A model generated the notes under the pieces. That model worked only from the letters and a program-made list of their open reading frames with translations, made no database searches and was not told where the DNA came from. This document shows, one piece after another, positions 11,217 through 23,223 of a stretch of DNA of 64,000 nucleotides. Each line of letters begins with the position of its first letter. Position 1 is the first letter of the stretch. This DNA comes from Aegilops tauschii subsp. strangulata (lineage: Eukaryota; Streptophyta; Magnoliopsida; Poales; Poaceae). The position numbers were made by a program, and so were the translations under genes. The stretch is taken from the NCBI RefSeq assembly GCF_002575655.3, contig NC_053039.3:376875633-376939632 (forward strand). The letters run 5' to 3'.

Positions 11217-12797
11217 TGATACGTCTCCAACGTATCTATAATTTTTTATTGCTTCATGCTAAATTATCTTCTGTTTTGGACATTATTGGGCTTTATTATA
11301 CACTTTTATATTATTTTTGGGACTAACCTATTAACCGGAGGCCCAGCCCAGAATTGCTGTTTTTGCCTATTTTAGAGTTTCGCAGAAAAAGAATATCAAA
11401 CGGAGTCCAAACAGAATGAAACCTTCGGGAACGTGATTTTCGGAACGAACATGATCCAGAGGACTTGGACCCTACGTCAAGAAAGCTACAAGGAAGCCAC
11501 GAGGTAGGGGGTGCGCCTACCCCTCTGGGCGCGCCCTCCACCCTCGTGGGCCCCACGTTGCTCCACCGACGTACTCCTTCCTCCTATATATAGCTACGTA
11601 CCCCCAAACTACCAGATACGGAGCCAAAAACCTAATTCCACCACCGCAAGGTTCTGTACCCGTGAGATCCCCTCTTGGGGCCTGTTCCGGAGCTCCGCCG
11701 GAGGGGGCATCAATCACGGAGAGCTTCTACATCAACACCATAGCCTCTCCGATGATGTGTGAGTAGTTTACCTCAGACCTTCGGGTCCATAGTTATTAGC
11801 TAGATGGCTTCCTCTCTCTTTTTGGATCTCAATACAATGTTCTCCCCCTCTCTTGTGGAGATCTATTCGATGTAATCTTCTTTTGCGGTGTGTTTGTTGA
11901 GACCGATGAATTGTGGGTTTATGATCAAGTTTATCTATGAACAATATTTGAATCTTCTGAATTCTTTTATGTATGATTGGTTATCTTTGCAAGTCTCTTC
12001 GAATTATCAGTTTGGTTTGGCCTACTAGATTGATCTTTCTTGCAATGAGAGAAGTGCTTAGCTTTGGGTTCAATCTTGCGGTGTCCTTTCCCAGTGACAG
12101 TAGGGGCAGCAAGGCACGTATTGTATTGTTGCCATCGAGGATAACAAGATGGGGTTTATATCATATTGCATGAGTTTATCCCTCTACATCATGTCATCTT
12201 GCTTAAAGCGTTACTCTGTTCTTATGAACTTAATACTCTAGATGCATGCTGGATAGCGGTCGATGTGTGGAGTAATAGTAGTAGATGCAGGCAGGAGTCG
12301 GTCTACTTGTCTCGGACGTGATGCCTATATACATGATCATACCTAGATATTCTCATAACTATGCTCAATTCTATCAATTGCTCAACAGTAATTTGTTCAC
12401 CCACCGTAAATACTTATGCTCTTGAGAGAAGCCACTAGTGAAACCTATGGCCCCCGGGTCTATTTTCCATCATATTAATCTTCCAACACTTAGCTATTTC
12501 CATTGCCTTTTATTTTGCTTTTATTTTATTTTGCATCTTTATCACAAAAATACCAAAAATATTATCTTATCATATCTATCAGATCTCACTCTCGTAAGTG
12601 ACCGTGTAGGGATTGACAACCCCTTACCGCGTTGGTTGCGAGGATTTATTTGTTTGTGTAGGTGCGAGGGACTCGTGCGTGGCCTCCTACTGGATTGATA
12701 CCTTGGTTCTCAATAACTGAGGGAAATACTTACGCTACTTTGCTGCATCACCCTTTCCTCTTCAAGGGAAAACCAACGCAGTGCTCAAGAGGTAGCA
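11217..12797 (+). repeat. 5' LTR of element F
   Basis: 1,581 bp, TGATACGTCTCCAACG at the left and CAAGAGGTAGCA at the right. A TATATATA box lies at 11585-11592, just after a GC-rich stretch; the transcription start would be shortly downstream. It is nearly identical to the right LTR over its last kilobase and more diverged in its first ~470 bp. Confidence 0.9.
11585..11592 (+). promoter_or_regulatory. TATA box of the F 5' LTR
   Basis: TATATATA in CTCCTATATATAGCTACG. The 3' LTR has only TCCTATACCTACG at the same place (about 17066), so the box survives in the 5' copy alone. Confidence 0.5.
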
Positions 12798-12808
12798 AGA
12801 AGGATTTC

Positions 12809-12826
12809 TGGCGCCGTTGCCGGGGA
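12809..12826 (+). other. Primer binding site of element F (tRNA-Asp type)
   Basis: TGGCGCCGTTGCCGGGGA is the exact complement of the 3' end I know for plant tRNA-Asp (TCCCCGGCAACGGCGCCA). It starts 11 nt after the LTR end, further than the usual 0-5 nt. Confidence 0.8.
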
Positions 12827-13054
12827 GTCTACGCAAAAGTCAACATACCAAGTACCCATCACAAACCCTTATCTCCCATATGACGTTATTTGCCATTTTC
12901 CTCTTGTTTTCCTCTCCCCCACTTCAACCTTGCCGTTTTATTCGCCCTCTCTTTTCCGTTCGTCTTTTCATTTGCCTTGATGTCTTACTTGGCTCATTTG
13001 CTCGTTTGGTTGAAATAGTTGAGTATTTATTCCTAAACAGAGAAGCTAATATCT

Positions 13055-13887
13055 ATGGATCCTCATCCACTTGCCAATCTTTTTAAGAGATCCAATTATG
13101 ATGAACCAGTTCCTAGTGATTTGGATGCACTAGATTATCTTTATAAGGTTTTGCTTGAAATCCGTGAATCTGAAAATTGTGATGAAGTGCTTTATGAAGT
13201 GATTCACGATAGATCTTTGAATAAAAAGCATGATTGCAATGATTTTGTTATAAATTCTATTGATGTAAATTATGCTAATAACAGGCAAAACCCTAAGCTT
13301 GGGGATGCTAGTTTTGCTATGTCCACTACCTGTTGCAATAATCATGATTGGGAGATTCTTCTTATGATCTTGAAAATTTATTTAAGCCCCATGATGAATA
13401 TAAGATTGATAATAGTGTTTTCAATAATATTGAAAGTGGGTTTGGAAGAGTGTCAACTTTATATCCCACATATTTGGATAATATTCAATCTTATGAAATT
13501 TTTGATAAAAGTGGGCTTGGAGAAATCATGACTTTAGTTAATGATAATCCCACTATTTTGGAAGAGTGTCAACTTCGCATGCATGTGGATCGTGTTGAGA
13601 ATATGTTATGTGATAGCTATATTGTTGAATTTTCTTATGATCCTACATGTAATTATTATGAGAGAGGAAAATATGGTTATAGAAATTTTCATGTTACTAA
13701 ATTACCTCTTGTTATGTTGAGATTGCTATTGTTCCTTTCCGCTTCCTTGCATATGCTAGTTTTTGCTTGCTACGATAATTTGTTTGCCTATAATATGCCT
13801 ATGCATAGGAAGTATGTTAGACTTAAGTGTGTTTGTCACATGTTTTTTGATGCTCTCTTTATGCTTCAATTCTTGTCTTTCACGTGA
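13055..13887 (+). pseudogene. Unknown protein of element F, frameshifted
   Basis: Two overlapping open frames (13055-13531 and 13348-13887) together cover one decayed protein related to the 257-residue ORF of element G. Shared features: an N-terminal DALDYLYKVLLEIRES region, HDCNDFVINS, the KLGD motif, then a C-terminal domain with VEFSYDPTCNYYERGKYG, a hydrophobic LRLLLFLSASLHMLVF stretch and MHRKYVRLKC followed by FDALFMLQFLSF. The end is a TGA at 13885-13887 in FTT-rich sequence. I do not recognise the family. It sits where gag would be but has no CCHC knuckle or protease motif. The hydrophobic stretch could be a membrane segment. Confidence 0.5.
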
Positions 13888-16696
13888 GCATCATTGAAAT
13901 ATTAATGCCTAGCTAAAAAGGCTTTTAAGAAAAGCGCTTGTTGGGAGACAACCCAATATTTTTCCTTCCTTCTTAGTAATAAATATTTGTTCTAGCCTCT
14001 GGTTAGATGTGTTTTTATGTTTTAATTAGTGTTTGTTCCAAGTTAAACCTATAGGATCTTCTTGGATGATAGTTATTTGATCTTGCAGAAAATTCCAGAA
14101 ACTTTCTGTTCACCAAAATAATTGTTAAAAATCACCAGAACGTGATAAAATATTGATTCCAATTGCTTCTGATCAATAAACAAATTGTCTAGGTCTTCCT
14201 ATTCTGGCTGATATTTTGGAGTTCCAGAAGTTTGCGTTAGTTACAGATTACTACAGACTGTTCTGTTTTTGACAGATTCTGTTTTTCGTGTGTTGTTTGC
14301 TTATTTTGATGAATCTATGGCAAGTAAAATAGTTTATAAACAATAGAGAAGTTGGAATACAGTAGGTTTAACACCAATATAAATAAAGAATAAGTTCATT
14401 ACAGTACCTTGAGGTGGTCTTTTCTTTTCTTTCGCTAACGGAGCTCACGAGATTTTCTGCTGAGTTTTGTGTTGTGAAGTTTTCAAGTTTTGGGTGAAAG
14501 ATTTGATGGATTATAGAACAAGGAGTGGAAAGAGCCTAAGCTTGGGGATGCCCATGGCACCCCCAAGATAATCTAAGGACACCTAAAAGCCAAAGCTTGG
14601 GGATGCCCCGAAAGGCATCCCCTCTTTCGTCTACTTCCATCGGTAACTTTACTTGGAGCTATATTTTTATTCACCACATGATATGTGTTTTGCTTGGAGC
14701 GTCTTGTATTATTTGAGTCTTTATTATTTAGTTTACCACAATCATCTTTTCTGTACACACCTTTTGAGAGAGACACACAAGATTCAGAAATTATTAGAAT
14801 ACTCTATGTGCTTCACTTATATCTTTTGAGTTATATAGTTTTTGCTCTAGTACTTCACTTATATCTTTTAGAGCACGGTGGTGGATTTGTTTTATAGAAA
14901 CTATTGATCTCTCATGCTTCACTTAGATTATTTTGAGAGTATTAGATAGCATGGTAATTTGCTTAAATAATCCTAATATGCTAGGTATTCAAGATTAGTA
15001 AAAAAAATCTTATGAGTGTGTTGAATACTAAGAGAAGTTTGATGCTTGATGATTGTTTTGAGATATGGAGGTAGTGATATCAAATTTGTGCTAGTTGAGT
15101 AGTTGTGAATTTGAGAAATACTTGTGTTGAAGTTTGCAAGTCTCGTAGCATGCACGTATGGTAAACGTTATGTAACAAATTTGAAACATGAGGTGTTCTT
15201 TGATTGTCCTCCTTATGAGTGGCGGTCGGGGACGAGCGATGGTCTTTTCCTACCAATCTATCCCCCTAGGAGCATGTGCGTAGTGCTTGGTTTTTGATGA
15301 CTTGTAGATTTTTGCAATAAGTATGTGAGTTCTTTATAACTAATGTTGAGTCCATGGATTATACGCACTCTCACCTTTCCATCATTGCTAGCCTCTTCGG
15401 TACCGTGCATTGCCCTTTCTCACATTGAGAGTTGGTGCAAACTTCGTCGGTGCATCCAAACCCCGTGATATGATACGCTCTTTCACACATAAACCTCCTT
15501 ATATGTTCCTCAAAACAGCCACCATACCTACCTATTATGGCATTCCATAGCCATTCCGAGATATATTGCCATGCAACTTTCCACCATTCCGTTTATCATG
15601 ACACGTTCATCATTGTCATATTGCTTTGCATGATCATGTAGTTGACATAGTATTTGTGGCAAAGCCACCGTTCATAATTCTTTCATACATGTCACTCTTG
15701 GTTCATTGCATATCCCAGTAAACCGCCGGAGGCATTCATATAGAGTCATACTCTGTTCTAGTATCGAGTTGTAATCATTGAGTTGTAAATAAATAGAAGT
15801 GTGATGATCATCATTTTCTAGAGCATTGTCCCAAGTGAGGAATAAAAAAAGAGAGAAAGGCCATAAAAAAGAGAAGGCCCAAAAAATGAGAGAAAAAGAG
15901 AGAAGGGACAATGTTACTATCCTTTTACCACACTTGTGCTTCAGAGTAGCACCATAATCTTCATGATAGAGAGTCTCTTGTTTTGAAATTTTCATATACT
16001 AGTGGGAATTTTTCATTATAGAACTTGGCTTGTATATTCCAACAATGGGCCTCCTCAAGTGCCCTAGGTCTTCATGAGCAAGCAAGTTGGATGCACACCC
16101 ACTTAGTTTCTTTTGTTGAGCTTTCACATATTTATAGCTCTAGTGCATCCGTTGCATGGCAATCCCTACTCCTTGCATTAACATCAATCGATGGGCATCT
16201 CCACAGCTCATTGATTAGCCTCGTTGATGTGAGACTTTCTCCTTTTTTGTCTTCTCCACATAACCCCCATCATCATATTCTATTCTACCCATAGTGCTAT
16301 ATCCATGGCTCACGCTCATGTATTGCGTGAAGGTTGAAAAAGTTTGAGATTACTAAAGTATGAAACAATTGCTTGGCTTGTCATCGGCGTTGTGCATGAT
16401 GAGAGCATTCTTGTGTGACGAAAATGGAGCATGACTAAACTATATGATTTTGTAGGGATGAACTTCCTTTGGCCATGTTATTTTGAGAGGACATAATTGC
16501 TTTGTTAGTATGCTTGAAGTATTATTATTTTTATGTCAATATTGAACTTTTATCTTAAATCTTTCGGATCTGAATATTCATACCACAATTAAGAAGAATT
16601 ACATTGAAATTATGCCAAGTAGCATTCCACATCAAAAATTCTGTTTTTATCATTTTATCTACTCGAGGACGAGCAGGAATTAAGCTTGGGGATGCT
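13888..16696 (+). other. Non-coding interior of element F
   Basis: AT-rich sequence without a supported ORF. 13920-14700 matches 23250-24000 of element G closely by eye. Copies of an AAGCTTGGGGATG-like motif occur at about 14535, 14594 and 16683, the last being the polypurine site. A conserved CTACTCGAGGACGAGCAGG precedes it and is also found in G at about 26480. Confidence 0.7.
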
Positions 16697-18272
16697 TGAT
16701 ACGTCTCCAACGTATCTATAATTTTTGATTGCTCCATGCTATATTATCTTCTGTTTTGGACATTATTGGGCTTTATTATACACTTTTATATTATTTTCGG
16801 AACTAACCTATTAACCGGAGGCCCAGCCCAGAATTGTTGTTTTTTGCCTATTTCAGAGTTTCACAGAAAAAGAATATCAAACGAAGTCCAAACGGAATGA
16901 AACCTTCGGGAACGTGATTTTCGGAACGAACATGATCCAGAGGACTTGGACCCTACGTCAAGAAAGCTACCAGGAAGCCACGAGGTGGGGGGCGCGCCTA
17001 CCCCCCTGGGCGCGCCCTCCACCCTCATGGGCCCCACGTTGCTCCACCGACGTACTCCTTCCTCCTATACCTACGTACCCCCAAACTACCAGATACGGAG
17101 CCAAAAACCTAATTCCACCGCCGCAACCTCCTGTACCCGTGAGATCCCCTCTTGGGGCCTGTTCCGGAGCTCCGCCGGAGGGGCCATCGATCACGGAGAG
17201 CTTCTACATCAACACCATAGCCTCTCCGATGATGTGTGAGTAGTTTACCTCAGACCTTCGGGTCCATAGTTATTAGCTAGATGGCTTCCTCTCTCTTTTT
17301 GGATCTCAATACAATGTTCTCCCCCTCTCTTGTGGAGATCTATTCGATGTAATCTTCTTTTGCGGTGTGTTTGTTGAGACCGATGAATTGTGGGTTTATG
17401 ATCAAGTTTATCTATGAACAATATTTGAATCTTCTGAATTCTTTTATGTATGATTGGTTATCTTTGCTAGTCTCTTCGAATTATCAGTTTGGTTTGGCCT
17501 ACTAGATTGATCTTTCTTGCAATGAGAGAAGTGCTTAGCTTTGGGTACAATATTGCGGTGTCCTTTCCCAGTGACAGTAGGGGCAGCAAGGCACGTATTG
17601 TATTGTTGCCATCGAGGATAACAAGATGGGGTTTATATCATATTGCATGAGTTTATCCCTCTACATCATGTCATCTTGCTTAAAGCGTTACTCTGTTCTT
17701 ATGAACTTAATACTCTAGATGCATGCTGGATAGCGGTCGATGTGTGGAGTAATAGTAGTAGATGCAGGCAGGAGTCGGTCTACTTGTCTCGGACGTGATG
17801 CCTATATACATGATCATACCTAGATATTCTCATAACTATGCTCAATTCTATCAATTGCTCAACAGTAATTTGTTCACCCACCGTAAATACTTATGCTCTT
17901 GAGAGAAGCCACTAGTGAAACCTATGGCCCCCGGGTCTATTTTCCATCATATTAATCTTCCAACACTTAGCTATTTCCGTTGCCTTTTATTTTGCTTTTA
18001 TTTTATTTTGCATCTTTATCACAAAAATACCAAAAATATTATCTTATCATATCTATCAGATCTCACTCTCGTAAGTGACCATGTAGGGATTGACAACCCC
18101 TTATCGCGTTGGTTGAGGATTTATTTGTTTGTGTAGGTGTGAGGGACTCGTGCGTGGCCTCCTATTGGCTTGATACCTTGGTTCTCAAAAACTGAGGGAA
18201 ATACTTACGCTACCTTGCTGCATCACCCTTTCCTCTTCAAGGGAAAACCAACGCAGTGCTCAAGAGGTAGCA
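16697..18272 (+). repeat. 3' LTR of element F
   Basis: 1,576 bp, same ends as the 5' LTR. It lacks about 4 bp at the TATA box and differs at scattered sites, with most differences in the first third. It is followed by the target duplication TTGAT (18273-18277). Confidence 0.9.
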
Positions 18273-18277
18273 TTGAT

Positions 18278-18583
18278 CTACCACGAGATCGTAATGGCTC
18301 AAACCCTAGAAGTCTAGCCTGTATGACTATGATAATGAGTATTCGTCCTCCGGACTAAGCCCTCCAGTTTATATCGACACCGGAGGGGATCTAGGGTTGT
18401 ACAGGGTTGGTTTGCAGATAAAGGAATCTTCATAGTTGGACGCCAAGCCTGCCTTCCACGCCAAGGAGAGTCCCATCTGGACACGGGTGAGAGTCTTCGG
18501 TCTTCGTATCTTTGCAGCCCATCAGTCCGGCCCATGGCTAACAGGCCGGACGCCCGAGGACCCCTTAATCCAGGACTCCCTCA
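18278..18583 (-). repeat. 3' LTR of element E, right piece
   Basis: It resumes the E LTR exactly where 11216 stopped (CTACCACGAGATCG) and ends CCAGGACTCCCTCA at 18583. The complement of the E interior follows (GTAGCCCCTGAACC), matching the sequence beside the B and D 3' LTRs. Confidence 0.9.
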
Positions 18584-19125
18584 GTAGCCCCTGAACCTGG
18601 CTTCAATGACAAGCTGTCCGGCGTGCAGATTGTCTTCGGCATTGCAAGGCGGGTTCCCCTTTCCGAACTCCAAGATAGTCTTCGGACGCAAGGATCGTGT
18701 CCGGACCTGTAACACAAGTACCACACATAACCGCAGAGAGTATAATATTCCACGAGTCCAATCCGCTGATAACTTTTGTAATATGACATCACGTCTGCCC
18801 GGTCATTATTTCGAACCGTTTTTGTCTGCCGCTCCATGTTTCGAGACGCGGGTGCCATTGGCACGTCTTGTTGAAGCGGAGATCGTGTCCCCTTATTGCA
18901 GGATTCTCATTAATACGGGCGTGGGTAATCCAATCGTGTCGTTTACACAGCCCTTGGGAGCAGGCGAGTTTTAAGGTGAGTGGGGAGGCGCTTGATATTC
19001 ACGACCTTTATAAGGAGATAAGGATTCCCTTTCTTCACCCACGCCTTCTCTCTTTCCCTACCCTTCCATTCTTGAGCTCCAGGGCCCAAGTCCTCATCTT
19101 CTCCATCTCAGGGAAGCACTCAACC

Positions 19126-20570
19126 ATGTCCGGATCCGGAGGTCAAGGCAAGTGGATGGCCTCCTCCGTCAAGGAGAAGGACATCACTAAGCTTCGGGAG
19201 GTCGGGTATCTGGCAAAAGAAATCGCCCACCGGCTTCCAACCAAGGGGCAAATCATCCCCACCCCGAAGCCCACTGAGCAGGTGGTCTCCCTCCCTCACT
19301 TCATCCGCGGGTTAGGGTTTCCTCTCCACCCTTTCGTCCGCGGACTTATGTTCTATTACGGGCTAGATTTCCATGATCTAGCCCCGAACTCCTTCCTCAA
19401 CATCTCGGCATTCATTGTCGTGTGCGAGGCCTTCCTCCGCATCCACCCCCACTTCGGATTGTGGCTCAAAGTTTTCAACGTGAAGCCGAAGGTGGTGGAT
19501 GGCCAGCACGCGGAGTGCGGAGGTGCCATGGTGAGCAAGCTGCCCAACGTCACATGGCCTAAGGGCACTTTTGTGGAGACTGTCAAAGAGTGGCAGAAGC
19601 AGTGGTTCTACATCACAGAGCCACGCGACACCACTTAGGCGGCGGCTCTTGAATTCAAGTCCGGAGCTCCAATGCGGCTCACCTCCTAGATAGAGAAGGG
19701 CCCCAACTAGTCTTCATCGGACGAACTGATAGTGCTGGAAACTCGCATTCAGAGCATGGTGGACAAAAACATCAAGCTAGTCGACGTGATCCAGGTGATG
19801 CTGGTTCGCCGGATCCTCCCCTGCCAAAGCCGAACCTCCCCGTTGTGGGAATTCGATCCGGAGAAGCACCAAACCCTGGAGAGGCTCTTTGGAACTACTC
19901 ACGAAGATGCCTGGAAGTTGCTCTTCAAGGGCAACGAGAAGCCGCCGGCCCTAGATTCGGACCGCGGGCACGATCTTACCCATCCTGCCAATGCGGTAAG
20001 TCCTTTACTTCTCAAGGCGTACCCTCTACTTGCTCCTTCACGGAGGATGCCTAATCTTTACTATATTGTTTCAGGTATGGACGGAGAAAGCGGAGCAGAT
20101 CCAGTGTTCGGCTCCGCTGCCTGAAGAGCCAGTCATCCCGCTCCTGGCGAAGATGCTGGTTCCGGCGCCCTATCAGCCGCCGGAGAAGAGGGCCAAGAAG
20201 AAGGCCAAGGGGGCCAAAAGTGGCCCCCGTCGCAAGGGTGCTTCGGACGTGACGTCCGAAGATGAAGAGACCCATTCCTCCGCCGCTGAGGACGACGGCG
20301 AGGAGGAGGATGAAAAAAACCTCCCCCTGATGGGGGAATGATGAAGAGGGCGGCCTCCACGAATCTGGAGGTGGAGGCATCCAAGAGGGAAAGGGCTCCC
20401 TCGCGGATAACTCCGCATGGGATGTCGACAGTAGTCCAGAGCGACGCCCCCGGACCAAGCCCCTGGCCGCATCGTAAGTAATAAAAACTCGTGTACGTCC
20501 ATGTATCCGGCCTCTCCGCTTCGTAGTATTAACATGTTAATTCATGCTATTGCAGTCCGGCCCACGACAG
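19126..20570 (+). pseudogene. Antisense gene of element E, 5' exons (Transposase_28-like)
   Basis: It starts ATG at 19126. The domain reads KWMASSVKEKDITKLREVGYL, LPHFIRGLGFPLHPFVRGLMF, YYGLDFHDLAPN and FIVVCEAFLRIHPHFGLWLK, the same as in B. TAG codons at 19636, 19687 and 19708 break the frame, after which the frame is open again to a donor GTAAGT at 19996. An intron of about 80 bp ends at CAG near 20074, the next exon is acidic/basic (KKAKGAKSGPRRKG, then a Glu/Asp run) and another GTAAGT donor is near 20477. A third exon starts near 20556 and is cut by element G at 20570. The gene opposes the direction of E. Confidence 0.75.
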
Positions 20571-22262
20571 TGATACGTCTCCAACGTATCTATAATTTAT
20601 GAAGTATTCATGCTATTATATTATCCATCTAAGATGTTTTATATGCATTTATATGCTATTTTATATGATATTTGGGACTAACCTATTAACCTAGAGCCCA
20701 GTGCCAGTTTCTGTTTTTTCCTTGTTTTTGAGCTTTACAAAAAAGGAATACCAAACGGAGTCTAATTGACGTGCCAATTCTTTATGATTTTTCCTAGACC
20801 AAAAGAAGCCCCCGGAGTAAAAGAGTTGGGCCAGGAGAGTCCCGGGCTGCCCACGAGGGTGGGGGCGCGCCCACCCCCTGGGCGTGGGCCCCTACCTCGT
20901 GGACAACCCGGAGACCCCCCTGATGTGAGACCTACGCCAAAAAATCCTATAAATACTGAAACCTCCAGAGAACAGAATAGATCGGGAGTTCTGCTGCCGC
21001 AAGCCTCTATAGCCACCAAAAACCAATCGGGACCCTGTTCCGGCACCCTGCCGGAGGGGGGGATCCCTCACCGGTGGCCATCTTCATCATCCCGGCGCTC
21101 TCCATGACGAGGAGGGAGTAGTTCACCCTCGGGGCTGAGGGTATGTACCAGTAGCTATGTGTTTGATCTCTCTCTCTCTCTCTCTCATGTTCTTGATTTG
21201 GCATGACCTTGATGTATCGCGAGCTTTGCTATTATAGTTGGATCTTATGATGTTTCTCCCCCTCTACCCTCTTGTAATGGATTGAGTTTTCCCTTTGAAG
21301 TTATCTTATCGGATTGAGTCTTTAAGGATTTGAGAACACTTGATGTATGTCTTGCCGTGCTTATCTGTGGTGACAATGGGATATTCACGTGATCTACTTG
21401 ATGTATGTTTTGGTGATCAACTTGCGGGTTCAGTGACCTTGTGAACTTATGCATAGGGGTTGGCACACATTTTCATCTTGACTCTCCGGTAGAAACTTTG
21501 GGGCACTCTTTGAAGTACTTTGTGTTTGTTGAATAGATGAATCTGAGATTGTGTGATGCATATCGTATAATCATACCCACGGATACTTGAGGTGACATTG
21601 GAGTATCTAGGTGACATTAGGGTTTTGGTTGATTTGTGTCTTAAGGTGTTATTCTAGTACGAACTCTATGATAGATCGAACGGAAAGAATAGCTTCGTGT
21701 TATTTTACTATGGACTCTTGAATAGATCGATCCGAAAGAGTAACTTTGAGGTGGTTTCGTACCCTGCAATAATTTCTTAGTTGTTCTCCGCTATTAGTGA
21801 CTTGGAGTAACTCTTTGTTGCATGTTGAGGGATTGTTATATGATCCAATTTTGTTATTATTGTTGAGAGAACTTGCACTAGTGAAAGTATGAACCCTAGG
21901 CCTTGTTTCAACGCATTGCAATACCGTTTACGCTTACTTTTATCATTAGTTACCTTGCTGTTTTTATATTTTCAGTTTACAAAAACCTATATCTATCATC
22001 CATATTGCACTTGTATCACCATCTCTTCGCCGAACTAGTGCACCTATACAATTTACCATTGTATTGGGTGTGTTGGGGACACAAGAGACTCTTTGTTATT
22101 TGGTTGCAGGGTTGTTTGAGAGAGACCATCTTCATCCTATGCCTCCCACGGATTGATAAACCTTAGGTCATCCACTTGAGGGAAATTTGCTACTGTCCTA
22201 CAAACCTCTGCACTTGGAGGCCCAACAACGTCTACAAGAAGAAGGTTGTGTAGTAGACATCA
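20571..22262 (+). repeat. 5' LTR of element G
   Basis: 1,692 bp, TGATACGTCTCCAACG to GTAGACATCA. A TATA box TATAAATA lies at 20948-20955. A (TC)n run of about 22 bp at 21164-21187 is longer than in the right LTR. Confidence 0.9.
20948..20955 (+). promoter_or_regulatory. TATA box of the G 5' LTR
   Basis: TATAAATA, kept identically in the right LTR (26891-26898). It follows a GC-rich stretch at a position comparable to the F box. Confidence 0.55.
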
Positions 22263-22263
22263 A

Positions 22264-22355
22264 GCTCTTTTCTGGCGCCGTTGCCGGGGAGGCTAGGTAA
22301 GCGGCACTACCACCCCGTCAACTAAGCTCTTTTCTGGCGCCGTTGCCGGGGAGGT
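22264..22355 (+). repeat. Primer binding site of element G, present twice
   Basis: The unit AGCTCTTTTCTGGCGCCG with TTGCCGGGGAGG occurs at 22263 and again 62 bp later. The tRNA-Asp complement TGGCGCCGTTGCCGGGGA is therefore at 22273-22290 and at 22335-22352. The first is 10 nt past the LTR and should be the working site. Confidence 0.85.
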
Positions 22356-22449
22356 GAGTGCTTGAAGGTATATCTTTAGATCTTGCAATCAAATCTTTTT
22401 GTTTCTTGTTTTATCACTAGTTTAGTTTATAAAACAAAACTACAAAAAA

Positions 22450-23223
22450 ATGGAATTGAGTTTGTCTCATACGCTTCATCTTTTTAATATCTTTCGTGAG
22501 AATGATGGAAATGAAAATTGTGCTCAAGTGCTAGAAGAAGAATTCTATAAAATGTTTGGCACTAAATCTCTAAATGATGAGCATGATTGCAATTTTGTTA
22601 GTATGAATTCTTTGACTACCCATGATGCTAATGATATGCAAAGCCACAAGCTTGGGGATGTTATGTTTGATAAAGATGATATGTTTAGGCCCCCAAGTTT
22701 TGATGAGCAAATTTATTATGATGAAAGCATGCCTCCTATCTATGATGATTATTGCATTGACACATATGCTACAAAGAATAATGATAACCATGAAACTTGT
22801 CATCTTGATCTTAATTTTCAATCACATAATAGTTATTTTGTTGAGTTTGCTCCCACTATTCCGAATGAGAAAAAAAAATCTTATGTGGAGAGTAGTAAAA
22901 ATTCTATACTTGTAGATCATGAAAGGAATGCTTTAGGTGCTGGTTATATTGTTGAATTCATTCATGATGCTACTGAAAATTATTATGAGGGAGGAATATA
23001 TGCTTGTAGGAATTGCAATAATATCAAGTTTCCTCTCTATGTGCTTAAAGTTTTAAAGTTATGCTTGTTTTGTCTTCCTATGCTAGTTGATTATTGTTCC
23101 CATAAGTTGTTTGCTCACAAAATCCCTATGCATAGGAAGTGGGTTAGAATTAAATGTGCTAGTCATATTCTTCATGATGCTCTCTTTATGTTTCAATTCT
23201 TATCTTTTTGTGAGCATCATTGA
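22450..23223 (+). CDS. Unknown protein of element G (257 residues)
   Basis: An intact frame from ATG at 22450 to TGA at 23221. It has an acidic, Asp/Asn/His/Tyr-rich first two thirds with the KLGDVMFDKDDM motif near residue 65 and many DD and ND pairs. The C-terminal third holds YIVEFIHDATENYYEGGIYA, a hydrophobic segment (VLKVLKLCLFCLPMLVDY, about residues 198-215, a possible membrane span), IPMHRKWVRIKC and DALFMFQFLSF. The same C-terminal pattern is in element F, so selection may have acted on it. There is no zinc knuckle, protease or RT motif, and I do not know its role. It starts about 95 bp after the second primer site, the usual gag position. Confidence 0.55.
   Translation: MELSLSHTLHLFNIFRENDGNENCAQVLEEEFYKMFGTKSLNDEHDCNFVSMNSLTTHDANDMQSHKLGDVMFDKDDMFRPPSFDEQIYYDESMPPIYDDYCIDTYATKNNDNHETCHLDLNFQSHNSYFVEFAPTIPNEKKKSYVESSKNSILVDHERNALGAGYIVEFIHDATENYYEGGIYACRNCNNIKFPLYVLKVLKLCLFCLPMLVDYCSHKLFAHKIPMHRKWVRIKCASHILHDALFMFQFLSFCEHH

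Larger units (their letters stand above)
11217..18272 (+). mobile_element. LTR retrotransposon F, pol-less, TGATACGTCTCC family
   Basis: Complete 7,056-bp element with 5-bp target duplication TTGAT (11212-11216 and 18273-18277). LTRs are 11217-12797 and 16697-18272; the primer site is at 12809 and a purine-rich AAGCTTGGGGATGC precedes the right LTR (16683-16695). The interior is 3.9 kb and holds only decayed ORFs of one unknown protein, with no protease, RT, RNase H or integrase. By eye the LTRs differ at roughly 30 places (about 2%), so insertion is fairly recent. I place it with the Triticeae Sabrina/WHAM-type (Athila-like) group from memory; the exact family is not settled. Confidence 0.9.

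Noticed and set aside
20051..20535. Minus-strand frames of 80-135 codons
   Set aside because: Shadows of the E antisense gene exons; Arg/Ser/Pro-rich mirror of the acidic linker.
21164..21187. (TC)n microsatellite as a regulatory tract
   Set aside because: It is an ordinary length-variable part of the G LTR, shorter in the other LTR.
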